Source of the DNA: Hofstenia miamia
Taxonomy: Eukaryota; Xenacoelomorpha; Acoela
Assembly: GCA_004352715.1 (NCBI GenBank)
Contig: SCFE01000044.1
Span: 816,253 to 880,252, forward strand
Direction: 5' to 3'
Length of the DNA stretch: 64,000 nucleotides
Shown: piece by piece, positions 32,892-44,510 of the stretch
Layout: every line of letters starts with the position of its first letter
Numbering within the stretch: the first letter of the stretch is position 1
Program-made: the position numbers and the translations under genes
Notes under the pieces: generated by a model
Seen by the model: the letters and a program-made list of their open reading frames with translations, nothing else
Told to the model about the DNA's origin: nothing
Databases searched by the model: none

Positions 32892-33584
32892 TTAAGGGGT
32901 TCCCCTACGGAAAAAAATGGTTTTTTGCAATTTTTATCTATTATTTTTTGCATATTTTAAAACTTTTCCATCCATTATAATTCTGCCTAATTCCTGGTTT
33001 GAAAGTATTTTTAATTTTTGGATAATTATTCAAAAATTTCAAGAAGATTTACACCATTTCTGATAATCTGAATACTGTTATTGAATTTTTTAACAATTTT
33101 TTTCATAGTTACCAACAATCGAACAATCATAACTCATGTTTGGTACTGTATTTTGACTTGATTTTGTACAAAATGCTCCAGAACAAGTCCTTTATATACT
33201 AACAATGAGAAAAAAATCCATTTTGTATTTAGTTCACTGATTTTATGATATTTGCATATTAATAAGGTAACTGTCGTTCGATATGCATATTTATGCATAT
33301 TAGAATTAGTCGTAAAGTTTATACCACAAAATTTTTGTAGTTGCATAGAGAATTTTATTCTCTACAAAAAAGGTAAAATATAACTACTTCAGTTATACAG
33401 ATATTACCGTGTTTAATTTAGCCTTATTATATCCCCTAATTTAGTGGTTACCATGGCAACCAGAACGGAAAATAATTTTTCAAAACAAATTTCTACAATT
33501 TTCAACTTCCATTATCATATAAGCCCAATATTGCCAGGATAACTTATTTGAAATTTAAATTTTTCTGTGCGGATATCCCCTTAA
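32892..33584. mobile_element. TTAA-flanked MITE inserted in LINE fragment A, about 690 bp
   Basis: Left TTAAGGGGTTCCCCTACGGA and, inverted from the right, TTAAGGGGATATCCGCACAG share TTAAGGGG, a CCG trinucleotide and an A-run. TTAA at both edges suggests a piggyBac-type target. Removing it brings the LINE halves together. Confidence 0.55.
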
Positions 33585-33727
33585 TTATTTCACAATTATA
33601 GTAAATTTCTTTTTCAGAAGTAAAGCCTTTGTTTTTCTTGTTAAGCAATGAATTAATAAATATGAATTTTGACTTTTGAGTATCAATTTTTTAAAATTTT
33701 GATATATAATATTAGTTGTACGAATTT

Positions 33728-33991
33728 TTAATTTTTGTTGCATAAGTTACGTGCCTTTTTGTAGTCATTAAAACTCCCACAGGATTTTTCATTACTATAC
33801 TTAATCCACTTATCCTTTTTTTGTTTAATCAAAGTTAAGCAATGCGTATCAATCCATGGTTTGCTCTCAATTGTTTTTCGTTTCCTAAAATTGATTTTTT
33901 CTGGACAATATTTATCAAAATGATAAATTAGTATATTTGAAAACCTATTGAACATTTCATTGGGAGTTAAAGCACTATAAACTGTCTCCAA
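33728..33991 (-). pseudogene. LINE endonuclease-RT linker fragment
   Basis: A short open frame with NFRKRKTIESKPWIDTHCLT and KDKWIKYSNEKSC...YKKARN, the KPWIT....I.KK..LY..Y....Y...RN pattern between endonuclease and reverse transcriptase in CR1-like elements. Part of LINE fragment A. Confidence 0.65.
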
Positions 33992-34200
33992 TTCTTATTT
34001 TTAAGCTTTTCTTTTCGTAATTTTTTATAATCGTCACTTTTCTCTCTTATTTTTAACCATATTTTACGTGAAATTAGAAGGCGAGTTGAATCGCAGCATT
34101 GAGTTATGATGCAATGATCTGAATAAGGATATTCTTAGCAAATGTATTTATAATTTTAAGCATGTTTAGAGATTAAATAATCAATCAAGGTTTCTCAATG

Positions 34201-35739
34201 GGGTGTTAGTGTTAACTATTTTCAAGTTTTATTAAAATTACAGATAAATGTTGCAATGTATTAATAGAATATTTCCCAGCATATTCCTTCTGCTATTTGA
34301 TCTTATTACAATCACTAGTGTCCAATACTGGTAGGTAGGTTTTTAATCAATTTTTATGCATGATATCTTAGTTTAAATACTTAGTCGAATTTAAAATCAA
34401 CAGAAATTTAGAGATAATTGTTTAGCATTTAGAACTTTAATTATTGGAAACTAGAAAATACATAACATGCTTGAAAAATTCGTCATATTTGTGAAAAAAA
34501 TCTTAATATCCCACCTGATAGACCTTTTTGCACTCTTTCGAATGGTATATAGCTTTAAATGATAGAGCAGTGTCTTTAAAAAAATGCAAAGTTACATATT
34601 GAATACTAGCCAAAAATGCCATCATTTTATAAAAATAATTTTTGCTTTGAAATAATGATCTCACTACAAAAACAGTGTAAAACGAATAAATATACTCTTC
34701 TAGTATCCTTCACATTATAATTTCATAGAAACTAAGTATAAAAACGCATAATTCTGTATTCGCAGAAATCTGGAACTTTAAATCAAACTCAAATTAATTG
34801 GCTTACTTTTGATCATTTTTTTTCATTAAAAAGAGCATGTTGACACAATTTTTAAAATTTGGAGGTTTGTTTTTTGAAACAATTTCGGAAAAACATTCAG
34901 AACACCATGGCACATTAGAGGGAGTTGCATTTAAGTTAGAAAGATTTACTAAAGCCCTTCCAACTTTGCGGGGCTGAGAAAGAAGAAAAGGGGTTTCGAC
35001 GATGGTAAGAGTTTTGCCCTACTATAAATACCAGTGGAAAAAATCTCATTTTTATCAAACTTTAGAAAAACATGAAATAGAGATTCTTTAAAGAATCATT
35101 AAGTTGCCTGTCACTTTTTTGAGGCATGTTACGCATACTTTGCCTCTGTTTTGTTCATGAGATAACGTAGCATTAATCATCTTTAAGAAAGTACAAGAAT
35201 TTTTACTTAGAATAATCTCAAAATGTTTGACTGAGCGCCCTTTACCGCTATTCCTTATTATAAACAAGTTAAGCAATTTAATAAGTTATGTGCTCAATTT
35301 GACACAATTTTTGTCTTATAAGAAATCAAAAGAAAAATTGAATCTTTGCCGCCAAATTTCTAAACTGGTAAAACCGCAATTTCTCAAAAAGTACCACTTT
35401 TGAGGGGGGAAATTTTTTTGGTAAATCTGACTAACTTTTCAAGTGAGAAGATTGTAAAATGTTTTTCTGATGATAGTTTCTAAATCAAAATATAGTTTTC
35501 TGCATATGCATATTGATAGAATGTGATGGTTAAATTTGATGCCCAATATACTCTAACATTTGAAAGTTCAATAATTCCTTTGGAAATGATATTCTATTAA
35601 TAACGCTATCTATTGAATAATGTGTCGTTTTTAAGGAGTTTAATTAAACTTAATAAGAACATGCAAATATATTTCGACTTACAAAGTCATCGTTAGTTTC
35701 TTTACAAATTATTCCCTCTAAATTTACTAGATTTTGCAA
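34201..35739. other. Intergenic, possibly eroded LINE sequence at its left end
   Basis: Bases 34201-34400 may continue LINE fragment A upstream, but no motif is readable. The rest is AT-rich without structure I can name. Confidence 0.5.
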
Positions 35740-36530
35740 TAATTACAACAACAACAACATATTTAAATTCTCATGTACAAATACATGTATTAAGTTTACA
35801 AACTTATTAAGAATGTAAATAATGCAATAATGCAACTCTCTTCATATAAGCTTAGTTATGATAGGCAATGTTTGTTTCTTGGTTACATTTATAAACTACA
35901 TATAAATTCATAAATATTTTTTACTTATTGTTCTTGAGTTGCATATCTTATTTAGTTAGATAATTGATATTTTTTCGTATAATCATATTTTTCATCTTCT
36001 TAAATATTGCTTAATTTTTTTCACTTCTTGTGCTGTAATCCAATTTGTTCCATAGCGATATTGAATAATTTAGGAATCCGTTCTTCATTAGTTTTCTATT
36101 ATACTTAGTTTTGCCAAATGTAATTGCTCTTTGATTTAGATTATTAGAAATGTTCGATTTTCTTTTCCAAAATATCGATAAACATCTAATATTTTGAAGA
36201 GCTTCTAATGATCTAAATGGTATTTACACATTATTTCTTTTTGATTTTTGTTACTAATTATGATTATTCCCCATTTAAATACTTTTTCTAATTTCGATTT
36301 TGGTTTTTTCGTTAGGTTCCTTAATAAACAAGAAGAGTACAAGAAATGGGATAGAACAAGTGATGGAAAAAGTATTACCCTCCAATCTATTGATATAAAC
36401 TTTCCAATTTTTTGAGTTGATCTTATACCATACGTCATTTTCTTTATGATGTTGTTTGCCTCGTCTTCAAAATTCAATTTATTATCAATTACTACGCCCA
36501 AATATTTCATTTTTGGTGATTCCTGAATGA
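35740..36530 (-). mobile_element. LINE fragment C (RT C-terminus with (GTT)n tail)
   Basis: The 36205-36510 ORF reads KYLGVVIDNKLNFEDEANNI and SLVLSHFLYSSCLL, the region after the YADD box, then KLEKVFKWGI. Decayed coding continues to about 36010. The - strand ends in (GTT)n at 35742-35758, a plausible LINE 3' tail. Confidence 0.65.
36205..36510 (-). pseudogene. LINE reverse transcriptase thumb/C-terminal ORF
   Basis: A 101-codon open frame with the KYLGVxID.KLNF motif that follows the polymerase active site in non-LTR retrotransposons, and conserved SLVLSHFLY. It starts at an internal Met with coding sense continuing upstream only briefly, so it is a truncated copy. Confidence 0.65.
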
Positions 36531-38510
36531 CTTTGTTACATATCTTAATAAAGTTGATTCATTTCTTCTATAATTATAATTTTCAAAATTTTAAATAGTG
36601 CTAAGTTTAATTTATAAATATAGTTTTCCTTAGTGTTCAAACTTGGTTACAAAGATTTTATAAAAATGCTCTCAATTATTATTTATATATATAAATATAT
36701 ATATACGTATGTATGTATTTATGTATAGTTGAGCATATTTTAACTAAATATCTTGTGCTATTTGACTAAAAATAATGAAAACATAACAATTTGGATGTTC
36801 ATATAAATTATATGCACGTCTCAATTTTTTGAAATATTTCATATTTTACGCTTAAAAATTAGATGCGCTTTGTATGCAACAATTTTTTAAGCAGAATTAA
36901 GTTTTTTAATATGTAGATATTAATAATAATAATTAATTTCTATTTTTTAACAAATGAATTAATTTAAAACAGATACACTTAACTACAAGAGGTAAATGAA
37001 ATAGTAAGAACTTTAAAAGTTTGATGTTAGCGAGGTCCTAAATAATACTACTGACACTAAGAACATCAATGTATCAAGTCAAACGCGATAATACAGGTTA
37101 TGTTGTGATTTAAAAAACTACAAACGTACGTGTACAAAGCGGATTTATTTTTCGATTTTTGAAATTGGTAATAAAAAAACTCCAAAATATAATGTTCTAA
37201 ATTTTTGTAATATTTTGAAGCACTAGTTTATATCTATGGTTGCTGCTGCAACTTGAAAGGGTTTCTTTAGAATGATTTCAATGTTAAATATTTGCCTGCT
37301 TTTTGAGTAAATGCTAATGTGAACCAATTATATTAAAAATATTGTGATTAACAGAATTAAATTATTTTATTCCACTAAATTTGGCTATTATTTTCTGTAG
37401 AATTTGTGATTGTAGTAAAAGAGACTGATTTTTTGCGTATAATATTCGTTTTTTGAATTGGAAATGGATTTATAAGAAGTATTTCTGTATTAAGTCAGTC
37501 ACTCTCTCAATTATAAGAGAACTTGTGTTGTGATTAATAGAAACAGGCGTCTTAGTTATCTCCAAGCAATGTTCACGAATGCGTCCTTACATAAAGACGT
37601 ACGCTATTTTGCTCTAACATATAACCATCAGATGTTGAGTTGGATTGCCAAATCCAAATTTTGAAGTTGACAAAATAATTTTTGAGAAATTATTAATTTG
37701 CTGATTGTGGTTTAACGGAAAGTAGAGACAATTTTATTGGGAAATAATTACTTTTTATAGATTATCCATATATCAGGGGTTTTATTAGTTTAAATTTACT
37801 TGATTCGAGGAAAAATTTATTTTAATTCATACTGTGATACTTAGATGTTAAACATAATGAGCTCACTACTTAATATATTTGTCTTGGTATCATTTGTAAG
37901 TGCAATCACAATAATAATAATAATCATTTTTTATATTGCACAATACTAGTGAAGAAATTTAATGGGTATGCATCTACAAATTCCTTTATATCTGCAAAGT
38001 TGATGAATATGTGCGGATCCAATATCTTCTCAAGTTTGAATATCTTCAATCAGATCAGATTTTTGAGAAAAGTAAATTGAAAAGGTGTGTAAATAACGAT
38101 GGGAATGCTCGATTCCAAAATTTGTCTTGAAGTGAGGAATAAATAGTTGATTTTGAGTATCTCAAATAGTGTTGGGAGACTTCTTCAGTAAAGTATAGGA
38201 TGTAAATTTGTATTAAGAGCACTTCTAACTGAAACAAACTATTGTAAATAAAGTTTCTAAGAAGATTAGAAATGGTAAAGCTAACTAAAGCTTTTGTGAG
38301 CTTAGCATTTGAAGAAATTTAATGAAAAAGGTTTACATTAAGGAGTCAACAATCAAAATTTTTAATAGATTTCTATATATTCTCGTTATCTTGGAAAGTA
38401 TTAAAATTTAAAGAAATACAGTAGGAAAACTTTACCGGTTCTAAAAATCTTATACAATGCTTTTTCAATGCAATTGATACAATTGCATTTCTACATTTGA
38501 GGTGAGTGAA
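36531..38510. other. Intergenic, nothing recognised
   Basis: AT-rich. Contains short simple repeats only, such as (AAT)n at about 37910-37925. Confidence 0.6.
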
Positions 38511-39184
38511 CTATGCGGCCTTAAGCAATAGGATTTTTATGAATTTTTGGCGAAAATTTTTCACAGAAAATAAGTAAAAGAAGAAGTTTAAGGTGCTGTT
38601 TAAAATAGTTACTCCATTCACGCAAGCAAATATTAAATACTGTCTGGCCAAACCAATTGCGGTATCTGAGGATGTATTTATGGCTATGTAGTCAAATAGA
38701 TTTACTAGAACTAGATTTATAAGAAAGGTGGTAGTTATGAGAAAGAGTAAGATAGTTATCTGAACTTCACTGCTGTCCTTTGGCTTTTTTGCGTTTTTTC
38801 GCCATTGCCTAATTTCGTATATAATTTGAATGTTTCCAACTAATGTAGTAATGAATGGAGCACCGCTGAAAACAATATATCGTTCAATGAGTATGTATTC
38901 ACTAAAATACTTAATATTTGTCAACGCCATACAGAGTTGATTTGAAATTCCATAATAAATGAATTTTGGAAAATTATATGCTGCAGCAAAAAGAAAGACT
39001 ATAAGAGAGGCATAGTATGCATAAGTTGGTTGTCCATATCTTTGATAAAGTATTGGATACTTAATAGCAAAACATCGCTCATATGTCAAAACAACAATTT
39101 GCCAAATGCTACCACAATAGCTCCCCATTGTAAGAAACCAAAAAAGCTTACAGGTAAAATTGTTATAGTGTTTGATGGAATAGC
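38511..39184 (-). CDS. Receptor exon 2 (TM3 to C-terminus)
   Basis: Begins GGC TAT TCC after TTTTAG and extends the annotated open frame upstream of its first Met to include the conserved Cys of TM3. Ends with a short tail FRQKFIKILLLKAA and TAA. Confidence 0.85.
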
Positions 39185-40580
39185 CTAAAATATGAATCGT
39201 TACTAAAAAATCCTTAAACGTTGTTACAATCTAAAATCATTTAAAGCGGTTTTGACATCTGTTTGAAAATAATATTAGAGGAACTCCAAAAATAAGCTCC
39301 CATTCCAAAAAGCCTTATTAATTATAACAAAAAATTTAAAACTTTTTCATTTTCTCAGCATTGTTGATGTAATCTCTCATATTTGTTAAAATTAGCTGAT
39401 TTAATAGAAGGAGCGTATTTATATACATTACAAAAAATTGTCTCACATGAAGTGTTTTACATATTGTGCATTTTAAAGAAAATCAGAATTCCTTTGCATT
39501 TTTTCATTTTTTAACTTAGTCATGGTTTAGCACAGGAAAATATAAATGTAAACAAATTTTATTCGGTGATAAAAAAGTGTAGTTTAAGGTAATTTAAAAA
39601 ATGCACTCAAAATCTCTGAATAAAATTTCTCTCCCTGCGAGTTTTGAATTGATTCAAACTGAAACTATAAATATAATATATTTTTCGTATTGATTTGCAA
39701 AATGTACAACAATTGTGTCAGTATGTAATGACTTGTCATTATTATCACTGTATTCGCACTTAATTTAATATTATACGCGTTTTCATTTTAATCAACTTGT
39801 CAAATATTTTCAATATATTTAAAAAATTTGAAACTAGTAAAAATACTATTTAGTCACATAGACACTTCCGCAACTATATCCAAAAAATTGTAGTTTAAAT
39901 TCTAAAGTCTTCTTAAAAAGGTCTAGTTTGTTGTTTTACATTTGGCATGTTATTAATTTTTCACAATCTGGCTATTTTTTCATTCACATTAAATTGGCCG
40001 TGACATCTAGCAAATTTCAATGCAAAAAATTAGTAAAAAATACATTCACACATTAATAAATATATCAATGATTTTAATATTATTAATCGTATAAGCATTT
40101 TATTATAAATAAAAAACATACAACAAATTGAACGCATTCAACCTGAAAAATATATACTTTCTTATAGTTTTTATCATAAATTAATTAAAAAAAACAATTA
40201 GACTTGTAAGCAATTAACATGACAATGATGAAGGGTGCGACTACACAATTTAAATATAGAAATTGAAAAAAGATTTATCATTTATAACAGAAATATATAC
40301 CCATTGGTCTTAAAATCCCAGTTGTTACGCCAAGATGAAGGCAAGTGTAACCATCCCAGAAGGCCAACATTTGAATGAGTACCAAAAAGCTTGTTTTGCG
40401 TTTAATACGAGTGCAAGTCAAAATGATGAGAAAGTTGAGAATCAAACCAAAAATTCCAATCACTCCATTGCACCAGTTGATCTTTGTAGCCAAAATGTAG
40501 TCTACTTGGTTGCTTAATGTGGTATTCATCCCTTGCAAATGGAAAATGTGATGATATCTTAAGATTATATAGAATTTCAC
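38511..40580 (-). CDS. Rhodopsin-like G protein-coupled receptor, two exons, 317 aa
   Basis: A seven-helix plasma-membrane receptor coupling an extracellular ligand to G proteins; the ligand is unknown. Exon 1 is 40301-40580 (GG|GTATAT donor), exon 2 is 38511-39184 (TTTTAG acceptor), and joining completes a Gly codon. Exon 1 has an N-glycosylation site (NTT), TM1 (GVIGIFGLILNFLIIL, with the usual GN-like N) and TM2. Exon 2 has the extracellular Cys (FTCKLFWF), TM3 ending TYERCFAIKYP in place of DRY, a loop-2 Cys (NQLCMA), TM4-TM6 and TM7 with NSTLNFFFYLF instead of NPxxY. This is the pattern of peptide-receptor-like orphan receptors (FMRFamide receptor-like or nematode srw-like). The start could also be the inner ATG 17 codons in. 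A decayed copy is unlikely: both exons are clean. Confidence 0.85.
40301..40580 (-). CDS. Receptor exon 1 (N-terminus, TM1, TM2)
   Basis: ATG at 40580 (alternative at 40529, MNTTLSNQ). 280 bases, ending one base into a codon at ATG G|GTATAT. Confidence 0.8.
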
Positions 40581-41413
40581 AATTTCTAATTGGCTGTTGT
40601 AATTAAAGTGAAATATAATTTGCTAACACAATTCTTAAAGAAATGACCGTATTGCAAAACATTTAAATTACATTGTAAATTACATTAAAAGTAATGTACA
40701 CGAACAAAACATGATAAACAATTCCGCCATTGAATTCGACCTTAAATAGTATCAATTCGACGTTAAATATATGTATCCAAAAATGATAACCATATTTAAA
40801 ATTAGCAATTGTGTGAATTAAATTTTTGTGCATGAACTAAAGCGTTAATCATGTACTCTTTTTCTCCAGAATGCAGTAATTTAGCCGTACACATCAGGGA
40901 AATTTTGTTTGTAAGTAAAATGTATTTCACTAGAGAACGCGTCCGTGATGTGTGCGTGGTCTTGCGAAATTGTCTGTAGCTTTAATAATGATGCCTCAGC
41001 TAACTGTAATTCGTGAGTATTTCTTTGATATACATTTAACTGTTTTTTAAATTATATCTTTACTTTCGCTTAGCTGATTAGCACAGGGATTTCTTAAGAC
41101 AACCCTAGTTTGGTATGACTATAATTTAGTGGTTTCTACAAAAGTTCATTTTCAAAATTCAATAAGTATGTAGCCGCAGTCATTGGCTAAGTTTAGTTTT
41201 CAAAAAAAAATTCTTGTGAAATTCAGAAAATTAAATTGACTATTCAAGGGGTAGGGTATGCAATTGCAAAATGCAATTTGTTTAAGCAGTTATTCCGAAA
41301 TTTCTTGAGCTCTTCAACATCATTTTGGATGTCAAACTTTGTAAAAAGCCCAAAATTTGAACTTTAAGAAGTTCAAGAAAATTATGGCTATTCACATCCT
41401 ATAATTAAATAAT

Positions 41414-41734
41414 ACTTTGACAACAACAACAAACTTTTATTTTGTAAACGCTAAAACATCATTTTAAGTTAGAAACAATACTAGAGTTTCATGCCACAAA
41501 AGAGCCGATAGGGAAATAAAGAAAGTTCTCGATAAGAGTCGGATTGATTACACCAGAGGGCTTCCCATGCAATGAGGGTTGAGGCAGAATATCCCGCAGT
41601 ACATTGTTCTCGGAAGTGAGTATCTGCTGAAGAAGCTGATTATCAAGCTCAGCGATGATGTCCTCAATTGGGTTACAATTCGATGTAATCTTAAAGCAGA
41701 CAGATTTTTGCTGAACTTTATCTAAGAGCAGCAA
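41414..41734 (-). mobile_element. LINE 3' end fragment D (RT C-terminal tail, (GTT)n)
   Basis: The - strand ORF 41489-41734 reads NPIEDIIAELDNQLLQQIL, NNVLRDILPQPS and TLIENFLYFP. It resembles the extreme C-terminus of some non-LTR polyproteins (HPL.D....D..LF..IL...HVL..LLPP ... NFI.R.LY). Shortly after the stop come AATAAAAG and (GTT)n (about 41414-41432). From memory, moderate support. Confidence 0.45.
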
Positions 41735-42460
41735 GAGGGATTTCGAGTAACCTCCTTAGACAAGACAACAATATGTTAGCGAGAGCATAACTAATGTCAG
41801 TTAAATCCAAGGTGCCTCTATCTCAGCACTAAATATAAACGTAGTAGTTGTAAGATAAAGGTTTAAGTTAAGTAATATTTTATTAAGAACTGTAAAGTTA
41901 CAGTGGTGCATTCATTAAAGCTTGCAGGGTAAATATAATGTGTAATGACTATTTCTACCAATACAACAATATTTGCTTTTGCAGCTCACGAACAGAGCTT
42001 CGACCGAAGTTAATTGGAAGTTTGCTCGTCTTGTTACCAACAGCTACAAGAAGCTTCCATTAATATGTTGTTTTTAAATTTTAGATAGTTCAATTAGTTA
42101 GTGAGTTTTAAGTATTTGGCTTTTAGGTCATTCGTCCATTTTGAAATGACGGGTGGATTACGGGCACAGGGGCGGCACTAAACAGAGAGAACAACGGGCA
42201 GACACAGAACACATAATTTTCCCAACGTTAAAACACTACATGCTCATGGTTTGGGATCAAAGTTGTAGCCAAAAGATTGCACTCATTTCAAAAAGTTAAT
42301 CTTACTCAATGTTTTAAAAAGAAGTGTTCAAATTTGATGCCTTACAATAATGTTTGCGGACCATACCTTAGTATTTATGAAAGTATATCGAACATTATGG
42401 TAACCTTTTCGTCCAAAACAATGTCTTAGAGTGGCTGTTTGAGTAAAAATACCTTAATGC

Positions 42461-44510
42461 TTAACACTTTTAATGTACCAAAAAGCGTCAAAACCCGTCA
42501 ATTGACGATTGCTATATTACGTTTTGTAAATTACTACAAATATACCCAAAACCTTAGTAACATATTATAAATGATATTTAAAACATAAATTCATGTAAAT
42601 ATTCATGTACACAGATTGTATTGTCCTATTTAAGTTATAAAAAGTGTGTGAATAGTTTGTGTAAATATTTCAAAGAGGTCCGAATATTTTGCAGCAAAAG
42701 TTTCGCAGCTAATTGTACCAAATTATCATGGATTACTAAATATACTCCAATTTCATTTGATAGAATTGGTGCAAAGGTGTGCAAAGTTGTAGACATTTCA
42801 AACATTCCAGTATCACTTGTCATTTGAGTGAACAAGATTTAGAAGAGGTAGAGGAGAATAACGATGAACAGCTATTACATGATATTTCATATTCAAAAAG
42901 CAGCAATGATGAAGATTTAGACATCTTGTCACATAGCAGTCACGAAGAGATGGACAATGAAAATAATTCACTTTGAGCCGAAATGGAACTGAATGGACAA
43001 TAATTGAAAATACACAGGGAGCTAAACGTGGTAGAATGCAACGGCAAAATATAGTAAGCAAGCCTGAAGGTGTAACACGAGATTGTGCGGGTATCATAAC
43101 TCCATTAGACGCATGGAATCCTCTCTTTGATAACTGGATGCTGAATTTTATTGTTGATTGTACAAATGCTTTTGCTAATGAAGGATAAATCGTTGGAATC
43201 TAACAAGAGATTAACTAGAAAAATTCGTGGGACTACTGTAACTAAAAGGAATTACATATCGACGAAATTATCCATTCGAAAAACTATGATCCCATATTCA
43301 ATAAGACACTGTCTTGCCAAAAAATGAGAAAGATAAAAAGGTTTCTCAGATTTGATCGTCGTCAAGAGCGCAGTAGAAATCTGCAACATAACAAGTTTTG
43401 TCTAATTTCAACTATTTTAGATCGCTTTGTAGCCATTCTCAACGTTGCTACCATCCATCGTAATTCTTGACTATTGATGAACAATTACTTCCGACTAAAA
43501 CACGCTGCCGTTTTACACTATATATGCCCGCAATAAAAGCAGGATAAATTTGGGATGAAATTTTGGATACTAGCTGATGTTTCATCAAAATATTGTTATA
43601 ATATCAATGCCTCATCTTGGAAAAGATGAGAACAGACATGTGTCACTTGGTACACATGTTGTGCAAACACTTATGAAACCTCTGAACAACAAAGGATACA
43701 ATGTAACTATTGACCTATTGATAATTTTTTTAATTCAAAACAACTTGCTCATCTTATGCTCCGAACAACAATAGTTGGAACCGTTAAGACTACATGATTC
43801 TGTAGTGTACAAAAGTAGCAAGTTACACCTTACTAAACATCAAACGAAACCAAAAAGAGTTGTACATACACCGCATAGTGGTGCTGTTTATCAAGAAGAT
43901 GGTAAGAAGAAGCCTGAAAGTGTATTATTTATAATAATAATAAATATGCATTTGATCTACTAGACGCACTTTTCTGCAACAACTGTCCAAAGAGCTCAGG
44001 AAAGATGTTGATATTCAGACTACTCAATGCTCTTTTGTCTTAACTCTCCAAAAAGCAAGTCACTTGTCAGATCAATGTTCATTGTAAAAAGAATAGAAAT
44101 GTGAATTTGTGCAGAATTTGCAGTAAACCTGTTTGTGGGAAGTGTCAGGCTGTCATATGTATCAACTGTTTTGACAAATAGCATTTAAATACTTCTTTTG
44201 TTTTTGTTATATGTATTGTCTCAATAAAAATGGCAATATAGATGTATCTTTATCAATTTGGTCGACCAATTGCAATAATGTTCACATATTGCACCAAGTA
44301 TTAGAAACATGCAGCAAAGATATAAGGCTAAGATTTTTATAACATTCTATTTTTTTCAGTTAATATGTAGAAACCACTTGTATAGCAAGATATAATTATA
44401 TAACTTTTTTATGAATAGTGTATCTTGAAAACATATTTAGCTTAAGTAACAAATTTAACTTTGTGTTCATAGCAGTCGTTAAGTGACGGGTTTGGCGCTT
44501 CTAGAGTTAA
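42461..44510 (+). mobile_element. piggyBac-like transposon, full length but broken, about 2.05 kb
   Basis: TTAA at 42461 and 44507 bound inverted ends: left TTAACACTTTTAATGTACCA...AACCCGTCAATTGACGATTG, right (inverted) TTAACTCTAGAAGCGCCAAA...CCCGTCACTTAACGACTG. Between them lies a + strand piggyBac transposase in many frames (next entry). The ends are shared with the MITE at 27428-27651. Confidence 0.8.
42820..44180 (+). pseudogene. piggyBac transposase, multiple frameshifts and stops
   Basis: The family excises and inserts at TTAA with three Asp residues. In order: an acidic N-terminus (DLEEVEENNDEQ, 42830), WNPLFDNWMLNFIVDCTNA (43110-43175), LTIDEQLLPTKTRCRFTLYM (about 43470-43530, the first catalytic Asp in IDEQL), YQ..LGKDE (43600), NVTID (about 43710, second Asp region), TTIVGTVK (about 43765) and a C-terminal zinc ribbon CRICSKPVCGKC...CINC ending in TAG (about 44110-44180). 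At least five frame changes or stops. It can make no protein. Confidence 0.78.

Larger units (their letters stand above)
32340..34200 (-). mobile_element. LINE fragment A, internally deleted and split by a MITE
   Basis: In - strand order: endonuclease end TLIDYLIS...SDHCII (about 34105-34192), the linker ORF with KPWIDTHCLTLIKQKKDKW (33728-33991), then the MITE (32892-33584), then HFKYLGVIFDINLNF (about 32725-32760) and the C-terminal region with PIRLWNELP (about 32375-32400). The polymerase core with YADD is missing. This is a CR1/Jockey-like layout; the clade is not determined. Confidence 0.7.

Noticed and set aside
42813-43097. 94-codon - strand ORF
   Set aside because: Antisense shadow of the piggyBac transposase N-terminal region.
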